Source: Planctomycetota bacterium
GTDB lineage: Bacteria > Planctomycetota > Phycisphaerae > WQYP01
NCBI GenBank assembly: GCA_023489375.1
Contig: JAMDCX010000038.1
Span: 1 to 14,414 of the forward strand
Direction of reading: 5' to 3'
Length of the DNA stretch: 14,414 nucleotides
The position numbers were made by a program, and so were the translations under genes. Positions 1-7,317 of the stretch are shown piece by piece. How positions within the stretch are numbered: the first letter of the stretch is position 1; each line of letters starts with the position of its first letter. Below the pieces are notes generated by a model, which saw nothing but the letters and a program-made list of their open reading frames with translations, did no database searches and was not told the DNA's origin.

Positions 1-58
1 GACCATAGCATCTATCGTACAGAGGTTTTGGTAATTCGTGTAGTCGCCCCACCATATA

Positions 59-194
59 AGGAATGGGACCGTAATACTTCCCGATTGGCATTACCATTAA
101 ATACTCCACCACCGGCAAGCCGGTGGCCATATCACGGATGGTGCTCCGGAATCCGCGCACCAACCGGCGCAACGACTATTTGGAAGGTATTGTG
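59..194 (+). repeat. Left arm of 11-kb-spaced inverted repeat
   Basis: This roughly 135-bp segment matches the reverse complement of 11100-11231 almost throughout. Shared blocks include AGGAATGGGACCGTAATA, TTCCCGATTGGCATTACCAT, AATACTCCACCACCGGCA and TGCTCCGGAATCCGCGCACC. The two copies differ mainly by a short indel in the middle, where this copy carries the longer CCACCGGC-AA-GCCGGTGG palindrome, and by scattered substitutions. It is a dispersed intergenic repeat; no coding capacity is shared between the copies. Confidence 0.85.
109..126. repeat. Perfect hairpin within the inverted-repeat arm
   Basis: CCACCGGC and GCCGGTGG form an 8-bp stem around an AA loop. The other arm, near 11161-11180, has a shorter degenerate version. 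A related hairpin with a TTT loop lies at 14350-14368. Confidence 0.7.
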
Positions 195-290
195 AGTCAG
201 TTCTATAGGATGGTCGTTTTTGGTTTATGGAGGCCGACGTGGTGTTGCCGTGGTAGCCGGGGAAGCGGAGGTGAATTAGACTTTATGGTA

Positions 291-400
291 CTAGTGCTTT
301 GTCATACCTATAAATTAGGGTGTCCAAGATCATTAAAGCGGCGATACATAATGCGATTCGCGCCGCGATACCCTAAAATCATGACATGACAGAGCACTAG
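291..400. mobile_element. 102-bp MITE-like element flanked by CTAG
   Basis: Positions 295-396 begin TGCTTTGTCAT and end ATGACAGAGCA, so the termini are inverted repeats (18 of 26 positions agree, 10 of the outer 11). Both ends also carry TTAGGG/CCCTAA inner blocks. The element is bounded by CTAG at 291-294 and at 397-400, which looks like a 4-bp target duplication. At 102 bp it cannot encode a transposase, so it would need one supplied in trans. Members of some IS families, for example IS5-like ones, duplicate CTAG-type targets; assigning this element to a family is not possible from the window. Confidence 0.7.
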
Positions 401-410
401 TGCTCTGTCA
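387..410. repeat. Perfect 24-bp palindrome at junction of two elements
   Basis: TGACAGAGCACT followed by AGTGCTCTGTCA is a perfect palindrome centred on ACTAGT. It arises because the right end of the first small element and the left end of the second meet head to head across one shared CTAG (397-400). Confidence 0.85.
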
Positions 411-666
411 CGCCTACAAATTAGGGTTGATTGGCGGCAAACGCTCCAGATGCAAGAAGCCGCGGTGAAAACTGGGTCCGTTGACCCTTTGAACCGCGGC
501 GACGCCGCAGATGGCCCGTTTCCGGCCAACTCAGCTGGTGGGGGCCAAGGTACTGTGGGCTTTGTCGCTCGTCGTGATAGTATTCATCAATACACCTTCC
601 TGGCTTCGCGCCCAGGTCCCCTTGGCCTGCCGTCAAAGCTGATTTATAGGCGCTACAAAGCACCAG
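401..666. mobile_element. 262-bp second MITE-like element
   Basis: Positions 401-426 (TGCTCTGTCACGCC and on) are inverted-repeat partners of 638-662, read in reverse as TGCTTTGTAGCGCC; 19 of the first 25 positions agree. The left border is the CTAG at 397-400 shared with the first element. The right border is CCAG (663-666), one change from CTAG. The interior is GC-rich and does not resemble the interior of the first element. Open frames inside it show no recognisable domain. Its right end lies about 45-55 bp before the nuoL-like start, so it may supply or disturb that gene's upstream region. Confidence is lower than for the first element because the right target copy is imperfect. Confidence 0.55.
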
Positions 667-715
667 GGGTTTTGTCTGCCCTGCCTTTCTGGTACGATTA
701 GGTGCGTTGGATGAA

Positions 716-2770
716 ATGATGTACGCCAATTCAATTTTATTGCTGGCCGCGGGATTGGTGTGCGGTGGATTTTTAATTATCGCCAGTTCGTCGCAACGCT
801 CAGCGCAGAGCGCCGCTTATATAAGCCTTGGGTCGCTGGTGGCGGCACTGGCGACCGCGATCGTGGCGATCATCCGACGACTTGGACACGCCGGCGTTCC
901 GGGCCAGACACAATCCCATGTTCTGATTTTTAACTGGCTGCCGCTGCCGGACGTCGCGACTCATGCGGGATCCATTATGATCCAGTGTGGTATATCCAGC
1001 GGTTCAATGAACCTTACTTTTTTCATGATATTTCTGATCATGGTACTGTTAACGCAGGTCCATACGCTGGGAGTGTTAAAATCCCGTCAGTTGCCCGCGG
1101 GTTATTTTGCCATGGTCAATCTGACCGCATTTCTGCTTTTACTGGCGACTTTATCGATCAATGTCCTGCAGGTGTATATATTATTTCAATTGGCTCTTTA
1201 TGCGGCCTGGTATATGTTACAGTGGAGCCATCGCCCGCCGGAATATGATATCGCCCGCCGGATGCTGCTGCCACATTGGTTCTCCGAGGCGCTATTCCTC
1301 ATGGGCGTGGCGGTTTTCGCTCTGCATGGGACTCCATTGGATCGGCAGATTCTTTTCGGCCATATATCCCTGCGCACAGGAGGGATGGCTCCCGGCTCCG
1401 GCGCGTTGATTTCCAGTCTGGGACGCTGGTTTCCCGGACTTACCTGGCGCAGCGTCGGTGGGGTATGTCTGGTGGCCGGGGCACTGGCCAAGGCGGGACA
1501 GTTTCCCTTTCACACCTGGGTACCGGAGACCATAACCGGTTATTCCGGCGGTAACGCCATGCTTAGCGGCACGCTGATCGCGGGCGGTGGGATGTTGCTG
1601 TTGGCGCATAGTCTCGGATTGTTGAATCTTAACGCCGCGTTGACACTGGCCATGATGGGTGCCACGACCCAATTTTGTGCCGCACTGATCGCCCTGGTGC
1701 AGAAGGACATAAAACGGACACTGGCGTGGTTGCTCATAGCGCAGACCGGGTTGAATTTTTTATTTTTTGGCTCCGGCGATTATGCGGCAGGGTTACAGGC
1801 CGCCTTGCTCACCGGCCTGGTCTACAGCGCTTTATTTCTGGCCGCGGGAACAGTATTGCGGGCCAGTGGCGGACAACGTGATATAACTCAACTTGGCGGC
1901 GGCTGGAAACGCCTGCCGATAACCGCCAGTGTGACGGGCCTGCTGGTGATGGGCGCGGGGGGACTTGGTTTTTCCGGTTTGACCGCGGTCATACAGGCGG
2001 GGTTGCTGCACGCGCACGCCTACGGTTGGGGAATCGGTGAATTTGGCAGATTTTTATATTGGGTTCCGGTGGGGATGTGCTATGTAATCGCCTTGGCACT
2101 GGCGCGCTGGTGGTGGCTGATATTTGCCGGCCCATCCAATAACTCCTGGGAGTCGGGAGAAATGGCGGTGCAGACATTTCCGTTGCTGGTATTGTTTATG
2201 GGAGCGATCATTGCCGGGGAGCCATTTGTCGATCTTTCCGGGCTGTTTACGCATGTGCTGGGAGTAATACCATCATCAGTTCCCGCCTCTATTCCGCCTG
2301 GATTCGGAGGTATAATTTTGCGTCCCTTGGCCTGGTTGGGGCCGGCGGCGTTGATGGTCTCGGCCCTGATATACGGCGGCGGAATGCACCATGCGGATGT
2401 ATTACGGCGCAGGCCGGGGCCGAATCTGGTCTATCGCTGGCTGGCGGCGGATATGTATTTCGCGGATTTATTTCTGGCCGTATTGGGTTTTCCGGTGATG
2501 TTGGCGGGACGTATAGCGGCTTTTGTGGATCGGTGGGTGATGGAATGGCTTCTGGTCACATTAGCGGTATTGACCCGGCTGGCCAGTATCCTTGTCGCCG
2601 CCGCGGAAACCGGTTTGAATAGCTCCTGCTGGGAATGCCTGCATCACCCCGCCCAACGAACGGCGGACTGGTTGCGGGCATTGCGGAACCGTAGTGCCGG
2701 TTTATATATTCTCTCGGCAGTGGCTATTTTGCTGGTCGTAACGCTGCTGGCGGTCTACATCCGGCGATGA
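716..2770 (+). CDS. nuoL: NuoL-like complex I antiporter subunit, divergent
   Basis: This polytopic membrane protein of about 684 residues aligns by eye with NuoL, the distal proton-pumping subunit of NADH:quinone oxidoreductase. Conserved landmarks are the TM7 segment AKAGQFPFHTW (Lys259), the block QKDIKR near residues 329-334 and a C-terminal region resembling the NuoL lateral helix (LVYRWLAADMYFADLF and on). The length fits the family. Key residues are altered: E. coli Glu144 aligns with Gln158, His254 with Ser284, Lys342 with Tyr370 or Ser371, and Lys399-Asp400 is lost. Start choice is uncertain: ATG at 716 or 719, or TTG at 707; none has a strong ribosome binding site (GGA lies 4 nt before 716). 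No nuoK precedes it; a small mobile element ends about 50 bp upstream. The fold assignment is confident, pumping activity is doubtful. Confidence 0.88.
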   Translation: MMYANSILLLAAGLVCGGFLIIASSSQRSAQSAAYISLGSLVAALATAIVAIIRRLGHAGVPGQTQSHVLIFNWLPLPDVATHAGSIMIQCGISSGSMNLTFFMIFLIMVLLTQVHTLGVLKSRQLPAGYFAMVNLTAFLLLLATLSINVLQVYILFQLALYAAWYMLQWSHRPPEYDIARRMLLPHWFSEALFLMGVAVFALHGTPLDRQILFGHISLRTGGMAPGSGALISSLGRWFPGLTWRSVGGVCLVAGALAKAGQFPFHTWVPETITGYSGGNAMLSGTLIAGGGMLLLAHSLGLLNLNAALTLAMMGATTQFCAALIALVQKDIKRTLAWLLIAQTGLNFLFFGSGDYAAGLQAALLTGLVYSALFLAAGTVLRASGGQRDITQLGGGWKRLPITASVTGLLVMGAGGLGFSGLTAVIQAGLLHAHAYGWGIGEFGRFLYWVPVGMCYVIALALARWWWLIFAGPSNNSWESGEMAVQTFPLLVLFMGAIIAGEPFVDLSGLFTHVLGVIPSSVPASIPPGFGGIILRPLAWLGPAALMVSALIYGGGMHHADVLRRRPGPNLVYRWLAADMYFADLFLAVLGFPVMLAGRIAAFVDRWVMEWLLVTLAVLTRLASILVAAAETGLNSSCWECLHHPAQRTADWLRALRNRSAGLYILSAVAILLVVTLLAVYIRR

Positions 2771-2913
2771 ATGGGGCCTGGCTATCTGGGCCGACGGCCT
2801 ACCAACATCTGGCCATCCGGGTATCGTGGTGAAACCGGAGGGTATATAAAAACGCCGTCGCGGTGAAAGGTACGGAATGATGGATGCACCCGGAGAAAGG
2901 CCTGCCTGAAATT

Positions 2914-2941
2914 CGGTTACCTTAAAAAAACATGGTAACCG
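2914..2941. repeat. Hairpin CGGTTACC/GGTAACCG
   Basis: An 8-bp perfect stem encloses a 12-nt A-rich loop. The loop and right arm contain TAAAAAAACATGG, which recurs exactly at the nuoM start (3080-3092). It has no trailing T-run, so it is not a typical intrinsic terminator. Confidence 0.5.
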
Positions 2942-3069
2942 TTGAGCCTGCGGGTTGGTGGCATCCGAGACCATGGCCACGGGTGGCACCACGCTCCTGT
3001 AGGCCAGGTTGTCGTCCGGTGATATTCCGCAGCCTGGGGTGGAAACAAAAATCCGTTTTACGCACCACG

Positions 3070-3079
3070 CCGTGAACGG
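3070..3079. repeat. CCGTGAACGG copy 1
   Basis: One of five exact copies in the window of a 10-bp near-palindrome (CCGT-GA-ACGG). It ends nine bases before the nuoM start codon, so it would lie in the leader of that gene. Confidence 0.75.
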
Positions 3080-3088
3080 TAAAAAAAC

Positions 3089-4684
3089 ATGGCAGGAAAG
3101 GTTGACTTGAAACCGTTTATCTACAGTTCGATTTTAACCTGGCTGATGGTGCTGCCGTTGATCGGGGCCTTTATATTGGGCATTTTGCCTGTAATCCGTC
3201 CCCGTCTTATCCGCTTTAGCGCTGTGGCGGTCAGCGCGGGGAATATGCTTATAGCGTTGGCGGCGGCACGGATATTCAACTGGTCGCCGCAGTTCGCGGA
3301 TGTCGCACAACTGCAGCAGAATATCCGATGGTTTCAGGATTTGAATGTTCACTATCATCTGGGTGTCGACGCCGTATCGATGGTGACCATTCTGGTCTTG
3401 TGCAGCATAAGTCTCTTAACCATTCTGGCCAGTTATGGTGTTAATACTCAGGTCAAGGCGTATTACATTATGCTCCTGCTGCTGGAAGGATGTATCGTCG
3501 GTGCCGCGGCCAGCATGGATTTGTTTTTATTTTATCTCCTCAGCACGCTGTCACTGTTTCCGTGTTTTCTGCTCATTGGCTTATGGGGCGGCCCCCGGCG
3601 CAGACCGGCGGCTTTGAAACTGGCGTTGTTCTGGATCATCGGTTCTTCCGCGCTGCTGGGATCGTGCATGTTAATCAGCCTGGCTACGCGCGGGGTGGAT
3701 GGTTTAGCCTTCGGCACACTGAATTTTGCGCGGATTGCCACGAATGCGCGGCTCATGCGGGCGCTTGGCCCCGCCCAGACGTGGACCACGCTGGCGTTCT
3801 GGCTCTTTATGCTGGCGGCAGGAATTCGCCTGGGTACGGCCGGATTGCATTTCTGGTTGCCCGATGCGCTGGCGGAATCGGCGGCACCTTCCGCCATGAT
3901 GGTAATAGCGTCCCAATTTCTTCTGGCGGGCTATGCGCTGGTGCGTATTGTGGTGTCCATATTTCCAGCACAATTGATAATCTGGCACAATACACTGGCC
4001 ATTTTGGGGGCCGCCGGAGTTCTCTATGGCGCATTATGTGCCATGGCACAAAGCGATTTCCGGCGTGTGATCGCCTACTGGCTCATGGTGCAGGCTGGAT
4101 ATATTGTACTGGGGGTGACCGCGGGAAATTTAACCGGACTCAATGGTGGATTTTTGTTAAGTCTTTCCGCCGCCATGACCACCATGGCACTGCTCTGGAC
4201 CAGCCATGTTATTGAAATACGCGCCAATCACCGGGATTTAACCCGTCTCGGCGGCCTGGCACAATTAATTCCAGATCTTTTTATATTTTCCATGCCCGGA
4301 TTTATGGCCGCTCTCGCCTTGCCCGGATTAGCCGTCTTCAGCGGTGATCTGCTGGCCACCATCGGCATGTTTCATGCGGCCGCCATCCGTTCCGCCGGCC
4401 CATTGTTCCACTATCATGGACTTTTACTGGCGGCCGTGGTTATGTGCCTCGCCATGGTGCTTATGGCGGCAGTGCTGCTGTGGACCATTGAAAGGCTATT
4501 TTTTGGTTCCGGGCGACCGGAGCATCAGCACTTTCATGGATTATCGGCGCGCGAACGGCTGGTATTTGTACCGGTTGTTCTGGCGCTGTTTGCCGGAGGA
4601 ATTCTGCCGGCGTGGCTGGTGCTTAATCCCGTGGCACCGGTGCTCACGGCTCTCGCGCACAGCATCGGTGGCGCAGGACATTGA
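3089..4684 (+). CDS. nuoM: NuoM-like complex I antiporter subunit, divergent
   Basis: This 531-residue polytopic membrane protein matches NuoM along its length: YHLGVDAVSM (89-98), MDLFLFYLLSTLSLFP (143-158), LLIGLWGG (161-168), GLHFWLPDA (252-260), AQSDFRRVIAY (320-330) and LGGL plus LPGLAVFSGD (411-420). Against E. coli NuoM the proton-path residues differ: Glu144 is Thr153, Lys234 is Arg247, Lys265 is Leu279, His322 is Gln335, His348 is Ala361 and Glu407 is Asp420. The ATG at 3089 is the only plausible start; it follows GGTAAAAAAAC and has no clear ribosome binding site. It is followed after 27 bp by the nuoN homologue. The family assignment is confident; function as a proton pump is not. 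Confidence 0.9.
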   Translation: MAGKVDLKPFIYSSILTWLMVLPLIGAFILGILPVIRPRLIRFSAVAVSAGNMLIALAAARIFNWSPQFADVAQLQQNIRWFQDLNVHYHLGVDAVSMVTILVLCSISLLTILASYGVNTQVKAYYIMLLLLEGCIVGAAASMDLFLFYLLSTLSLFPCFLLIGLWGGPRRRPAALKLALFWIIGSSALLGSCMLISLATRGVDGLAFGTLNFARIATNARLMRALGPAQTWTTLAFWLFMLAAGIRLGTAGLHFWLPDALAESAAPSAMMVIASQFLLAGYALVRIVVSIFPAQLIIWHNTLAILGAAGVLYGALCAMAQSDFRRVIAYWLMVQAGYIVLGVTAGNLTGLNGGFLLSLSAAMTTMALLWTSHVIEIRANHRDLTRLGGLAQLIPDLFIFSMPGFMAALALPGLAVFSGDLLATIGMFHAAAIRSAGPLFHYHGLLLAAVVMCLAMVLMAAVLLWTIERLFFGSGRPEHQHFHGLSARERLVFVPVVLALFAGGILPAWLVLNPVAPVLTALAHSIGGAGH

Positions 4685-4711
4685 CCATCATCGCCGTGCG
4701 CCGGTCCCGCA

Positions 4712-6346
4712 ATGATGAAAAGTATTGGAGTATCTGATGTTACGCAAAACTATCCGACAGGAGCAGTTAAACTGAACTGGAACACTTTGGACATTTTGGC
4801 TCCGCAGATCATTATGCTTTTTACCACGGCCGTATTGGCGGTGGTAATAAAAATACCCGCGGGTCGCTCCCGGTCCGCGGCCGTTATGATTGGTTTTACC
4901 GGAATGGTGCTCGCCGCGCTGGTACAGTTACGGGGGTATTCCAGTTTTCTTTCGGGCCAGGCGGCGGTACTCGATGGTCTATCCGGATGGCTGATTTTAG
5001 ATCCGATGGGCTGGATTCTGACTTTTTCCATTCTCCTGCTGGCTACTGCCACTATTGTATTACGGCGTTTGCGCAATTACAGCGGTCATGGTGATGGAAG
5101 ATTTTGCCTACTGATTACTTTAAGCACCGTGGGTTGGAGCCTTATGCCGGCGGCCGCTAACGCTCTTGTTCTAGCCAGTTGCATGCTTTTAGGATCGTTG
5201 CCGTTGTGGATGCTTTTGACCCTGGGAACCCGTGAGGATGCGCATCTGCCGCTTATCCATAAAGCCCTGCTGGTGGTTCTGGCCGTTATGCTCCTGGCGC
5301 TGCTATCCATGATTATCTGCGGGCTGGGTGTCTCATGGTCGCGGTTGTTCATTCCGGGACCACACGCCGCAGTTATTCTGTGGGCGGTAATTTCGGTGGT
5401 ATTATTTTTGTTGCCGATATTGTTCTGGACCGGCAGCATGCCGCTGCACTGGTGGTTTGGCGAGGCGGCGGCAGAAACACCCGTGGAGGTGGCCTTTTGT
5501 CTGCTTTTGATACCTTATGTCGGATCCATGGCCGCTCTATTGCGGCTGCTGTTTACGCTGGACAACCATATTCCCGCCGTGGCCGGCGTGGTGACACTGG
5601 CTGTTACCTTTGCGGCGCTCATGGCGGCGGTGGTTTATGGCGTGCAGGCGCTGAGGCAAAATGATTTCGCGGCGGTAGCAGGAAATCTGGTTGGCGGTTT
5701 GGCCGCTATGCTTTTGCTTACTCTTTGCGTCACCGTGTCGGCGCACGCATTGCCTGTCGCCCACCTGGCCGGAGGCCTTCTGTTATATGCGTTAACCGTC
5801 GGTTTGGCCGCGGGGCCGGCACTGGGAATTATGGGCGGTGGAAAATCGCGGATACTCGGTGAATTACCGGAATGGTCCCGGAACAACTTATTGCGGGCAC
5901 TGGTGTTGGTCCTGGCGTTATTATCGCTCTGTGGCCTGCCGCCGACCCTGGGGGCCATTACCCGCATGGCCTTATTTCACACGGTTAATTCGACGGGTAC
6001 ATGGTCGGGTACTTTTCTCATAGTGGTCAATGTGCTAAGCCTGATTGTCGGTGGCGTGGCGACCTTGCGTGTAGCGGCGTATGTCTTTCTGGACCGACCG
6101 GAGATCGCTGTTGCCGCGCCACCACCTGCCCGACGGCGGCCGGTACGCCATACCGCCGTGGGAACACTGGTGCTGCTGTTGGTGGCCAGCATGATAAATG
6201 GCGCTGCTTTACTGGCGTATCGCCCGATTCAACACCTGACCATGGCGTTTATGCCGATCTCCGCTGCCGCGACTACTACCGTGCCCCGCATACATAAACA
6301 TCATGCATTGTTACCGGCTAAGATGCCCATTGGCTGGATTGTTTAA
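4712..6346 (+). CDS. nuoN: NuoN-like complex I antiporter subunit, highly divergent
   Basis: This 544-residue membrane protein is recognisable as NuoN from order and local matches: GSLPLWML (161-168) for SLPLFGL, MPLHWW (243-248) for VPFHLW, and CGLPPTLGAITR (407-418) for AGIPMTLGFIGK. Every charged residue I could place is changed: Glu133 is Leu159, Lys217 is Trp239, Lys247 is Tyr269, the IKR motif is FAA (319-321), His305 is Gly329 and Lys395 is Arg418. The frame is nonetheless intact and of family length or slightly longer. Start choice: tandem ATGs at 4712 and 4715, with no obvious ribosome binding site. The N-terminal 25 residues are hydrophilic and longer than usual, so a later TTG (4787) is possible. 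Antiporter-like membrane proteins of the same superfamily are the alternative identity. Confidence 0.78.
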   Translation: MMKSIGVSDVTQNYPTGAVKLNWNTLDILAPQIIMLFTTAVLAVVIKIPAGRSRSAAVMIGFTGMVLAALVQLRGYSSFLSGQAAVLDGLSGWLILDPMGWILTFSILLLATATIVLRRLRNYSGHGDGRFCLLITLSTVGWSLMPAAANALVLASCMLLGSLPLWMLLTLGTREDAHLPLIHKALLVVLAVMLLALLSMIICGLGVSWSRLFIPGPHAAVILWAVISVVLFLLPILFWTGSMPLHWWFGEAAAETPVEVAFCLLLIPYVGSMAALLRLLFTLDNHIPAVAGVVTLAVTFAALMAAVVYGVQALRQNDFAAVAGNLVGGLAAMLLLTLCVTVSAHALPVAHLAGGLLLYALTVGLAAGPALGIMGGGKSRILGELPEWSRNNLLRALVLVLALLSLCGLPPTLGAITRMALFHTVNSTGTWSGTFLIVVNVLSLIVGGVATLRVAAYVFLDRPEIAVAAPPPARRRPVRHTAVGTLVLLLVASMINGAALLAYRPIQHLTMAFMPISAAATTTVPRIHKHHALLPAKMPIGWIV

Positions 6347-6375
6347 GGTTATTGTATCAGATTGCCGGTGCTTTA

Positions 6376-7197
6376 ATGATCAAAGATTCTCCAGCCATTC
6401 GTTTTACCGATATATATTTCCAGCGGGATGAACGTATTATTCTCAATGGAATTAACTGGGAACTGCCCGCGGGGGGCTGGGGAGCTATTGTCGGACCTAA
6501 TGGCAGCGGAAAATCCACTCTGGTTCGCATGGCGGCCGGTTATCTCTGGCCGACGCACGGAACCGTCGAGGTGCTGGGCCATCGGCTTGGTGAATATCCG
6601 ATCAGTGAATTGCGCCAACGGCTGTCCATAGTCGAAGCTCTGAGTATTTACCCTTTTGATGAACCCATGACCGCCGAAGAGGTGGTTTGCAGCGGTTTTT
6701 TCGGTTCCTTGACCCTGGGTTATCAGCAACCTGCTGCCGCACAATGGACCCGCACCGCGGCGGTACTGCGGGACGTGCGCATGGAATCATTTGCCAGGCG
6801 GCGATTCTGGACCCTTTCCACCGGGGAACGCATGCGGGTGCTTATAGCCCGCGCTCTGGTGCATGAACCGGCGTTGCTGATGCTGGATGAATGTACCTCC
6901 GGCCTGGATCTGCCGGCGCGGGAAACCGTGCTGCAGTTTTTGGCGCAACTGGCAACCAGGCCCGCGCCACCGGCCTTGCTGATTATTACGCATCATCTCG
7001 AAGAACTTCTACCGCAGATTCAGCACACACTGTTATTAAATGGCCGGGGTGAAGCGATCGCCGCTGGACCCCCGGCGCAAACGCTTACCAGCCGCCTCAT
7101 GTCACGCGCCTTCAATTGGCCGATTCAAGTTACACCGCATAAGCGCCGCTGGTATGCGCACAGCGAGGGCTGGCCGCCGCCGCCCCACCTGCTATAA
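6376..7197 (+). CDS. ABC transporter ATP-binding protein (YlmA/ModF-like)
   Basis: A 273-residue stand-alone ABC ATPase domain. Visible motifs, numbered from the ATG at 6376: Walker A GPNGSGKST (40-48), signature LSTGER (147-152), Walker B LLMLDE (167-172) with Asp171 and Glu172, D-loop SGLD (175-178) and H-loop His206 in ITHH. The segment VVCSGFFGSLTLGY resembles the YlmA/ModF group of ATPases. The usual Q-loop glutamine is not evident in VEALSIYPF, and the residue after the catalytic Glu is Cys instead of Pro. A TTG at 6352, five bases after the nuoN stop, would add eight residues. No permease or binding-protein gene is adjacent; the gene reads as the last member of the nuoLMN-like unit. 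Its substrate is unknown. Confidence 0.87.
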   Translation: MIKDSPAIRFTDIYFQRDERIILNGINWELPAGGWGAIVGPNGSGKSTLVRMAAGYLWPTHGTVEVLGHRLGEYPISELRQRLSIVEALSIYPFDEPMTAEEVVCSGFFGSLTLGYQQPAAAQWTRTAAVLRDVRMESFARRRFWTLSTGERMRVLIARALVHEPALLMLDECTSGLDLPARETVLQFLAQLATRPAPPALLIITHHLEELLPQIQHTLLLNGRGEAIAAGPPAQTLTSRLMSRAFNWPIQVTPHKRRWYAHSEGWPPPPHLL

Positions 7198-7198
7198 T
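7190..7198 (+). promoter_or_regulatory. Extended -10 TGCTATAAT before trxB
   Basis: TGC plus a perfect TATAAT sits across the stop codon of the ABC ATPase gene, about 120 bp before trxB. The -35 region is weak (CTGGCC, 3 of 6 at 17-bp spacing), as is common for extended -10 promoters. The same nonamer occurs twice upstream of mnmA. Confidence 0.5.
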
Positions 7199-7317
7199 TT
7201 GTTATTATTCCGTTGATCGGGGCCAATGTCCCGGCGACGGCGGAGCTTAAACGAACGGGTCTGACGCAGGAGATGGAAAAATGCGTTTTTGCCTGCGGTT
7301 GCACATAGGAATGAGAT

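Larger units (their letters stand above)
1..290. other. Non-coding left edge
   Basis: I see no convincing gene here. The open frames are short, have no recognisable protein similarity and lack good ribosome binding sites. The stretch contains one arm of a long inverted repeat (59-194), listed separately, and ends at the CTAG that borders the first small mobile element. Confidence 0.6.
2771..3088. other. 318-bp gap between nuoL and nuoM homologues
   Basis: No gene is apparent. A 46-codon frame from the ATG at 2932 has no recognisable content. The gap holds an 8-bp-stem hairpin (2914-2941), a copy of CCGTGAACGG (3070-3079) and, at 2848-2880, a degenerate relative of the AACGCCGTGAACGGTACG block found at 11322-11345. 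The segment GTAGGCCAG with its surroundings also resembles 14275-14310. Such a large repeat-filled gap is unusual inside a nuoL-nuoM pair, which are normally packed closely. Confidence 0.6.

Noticed and set aside
421..729. Minus-strand frame of 102 codons across the second small element
   Set aside because: It spans the element's termini and the start of the nuoL homologue and shows no transposase motif.
2932..3073. 46-codon frame in the nuoL-nuoM gap
   Set aside because: Its start is inside a hairpin and its composition is Pro/Arg/Trp-rich with no recognisable domain.
707..6346. Reading the nuoLMN homologues as pseudogenes
   Set aside because: All three frames are open, of family length and codon-like throughout, which does not fit simple decay.
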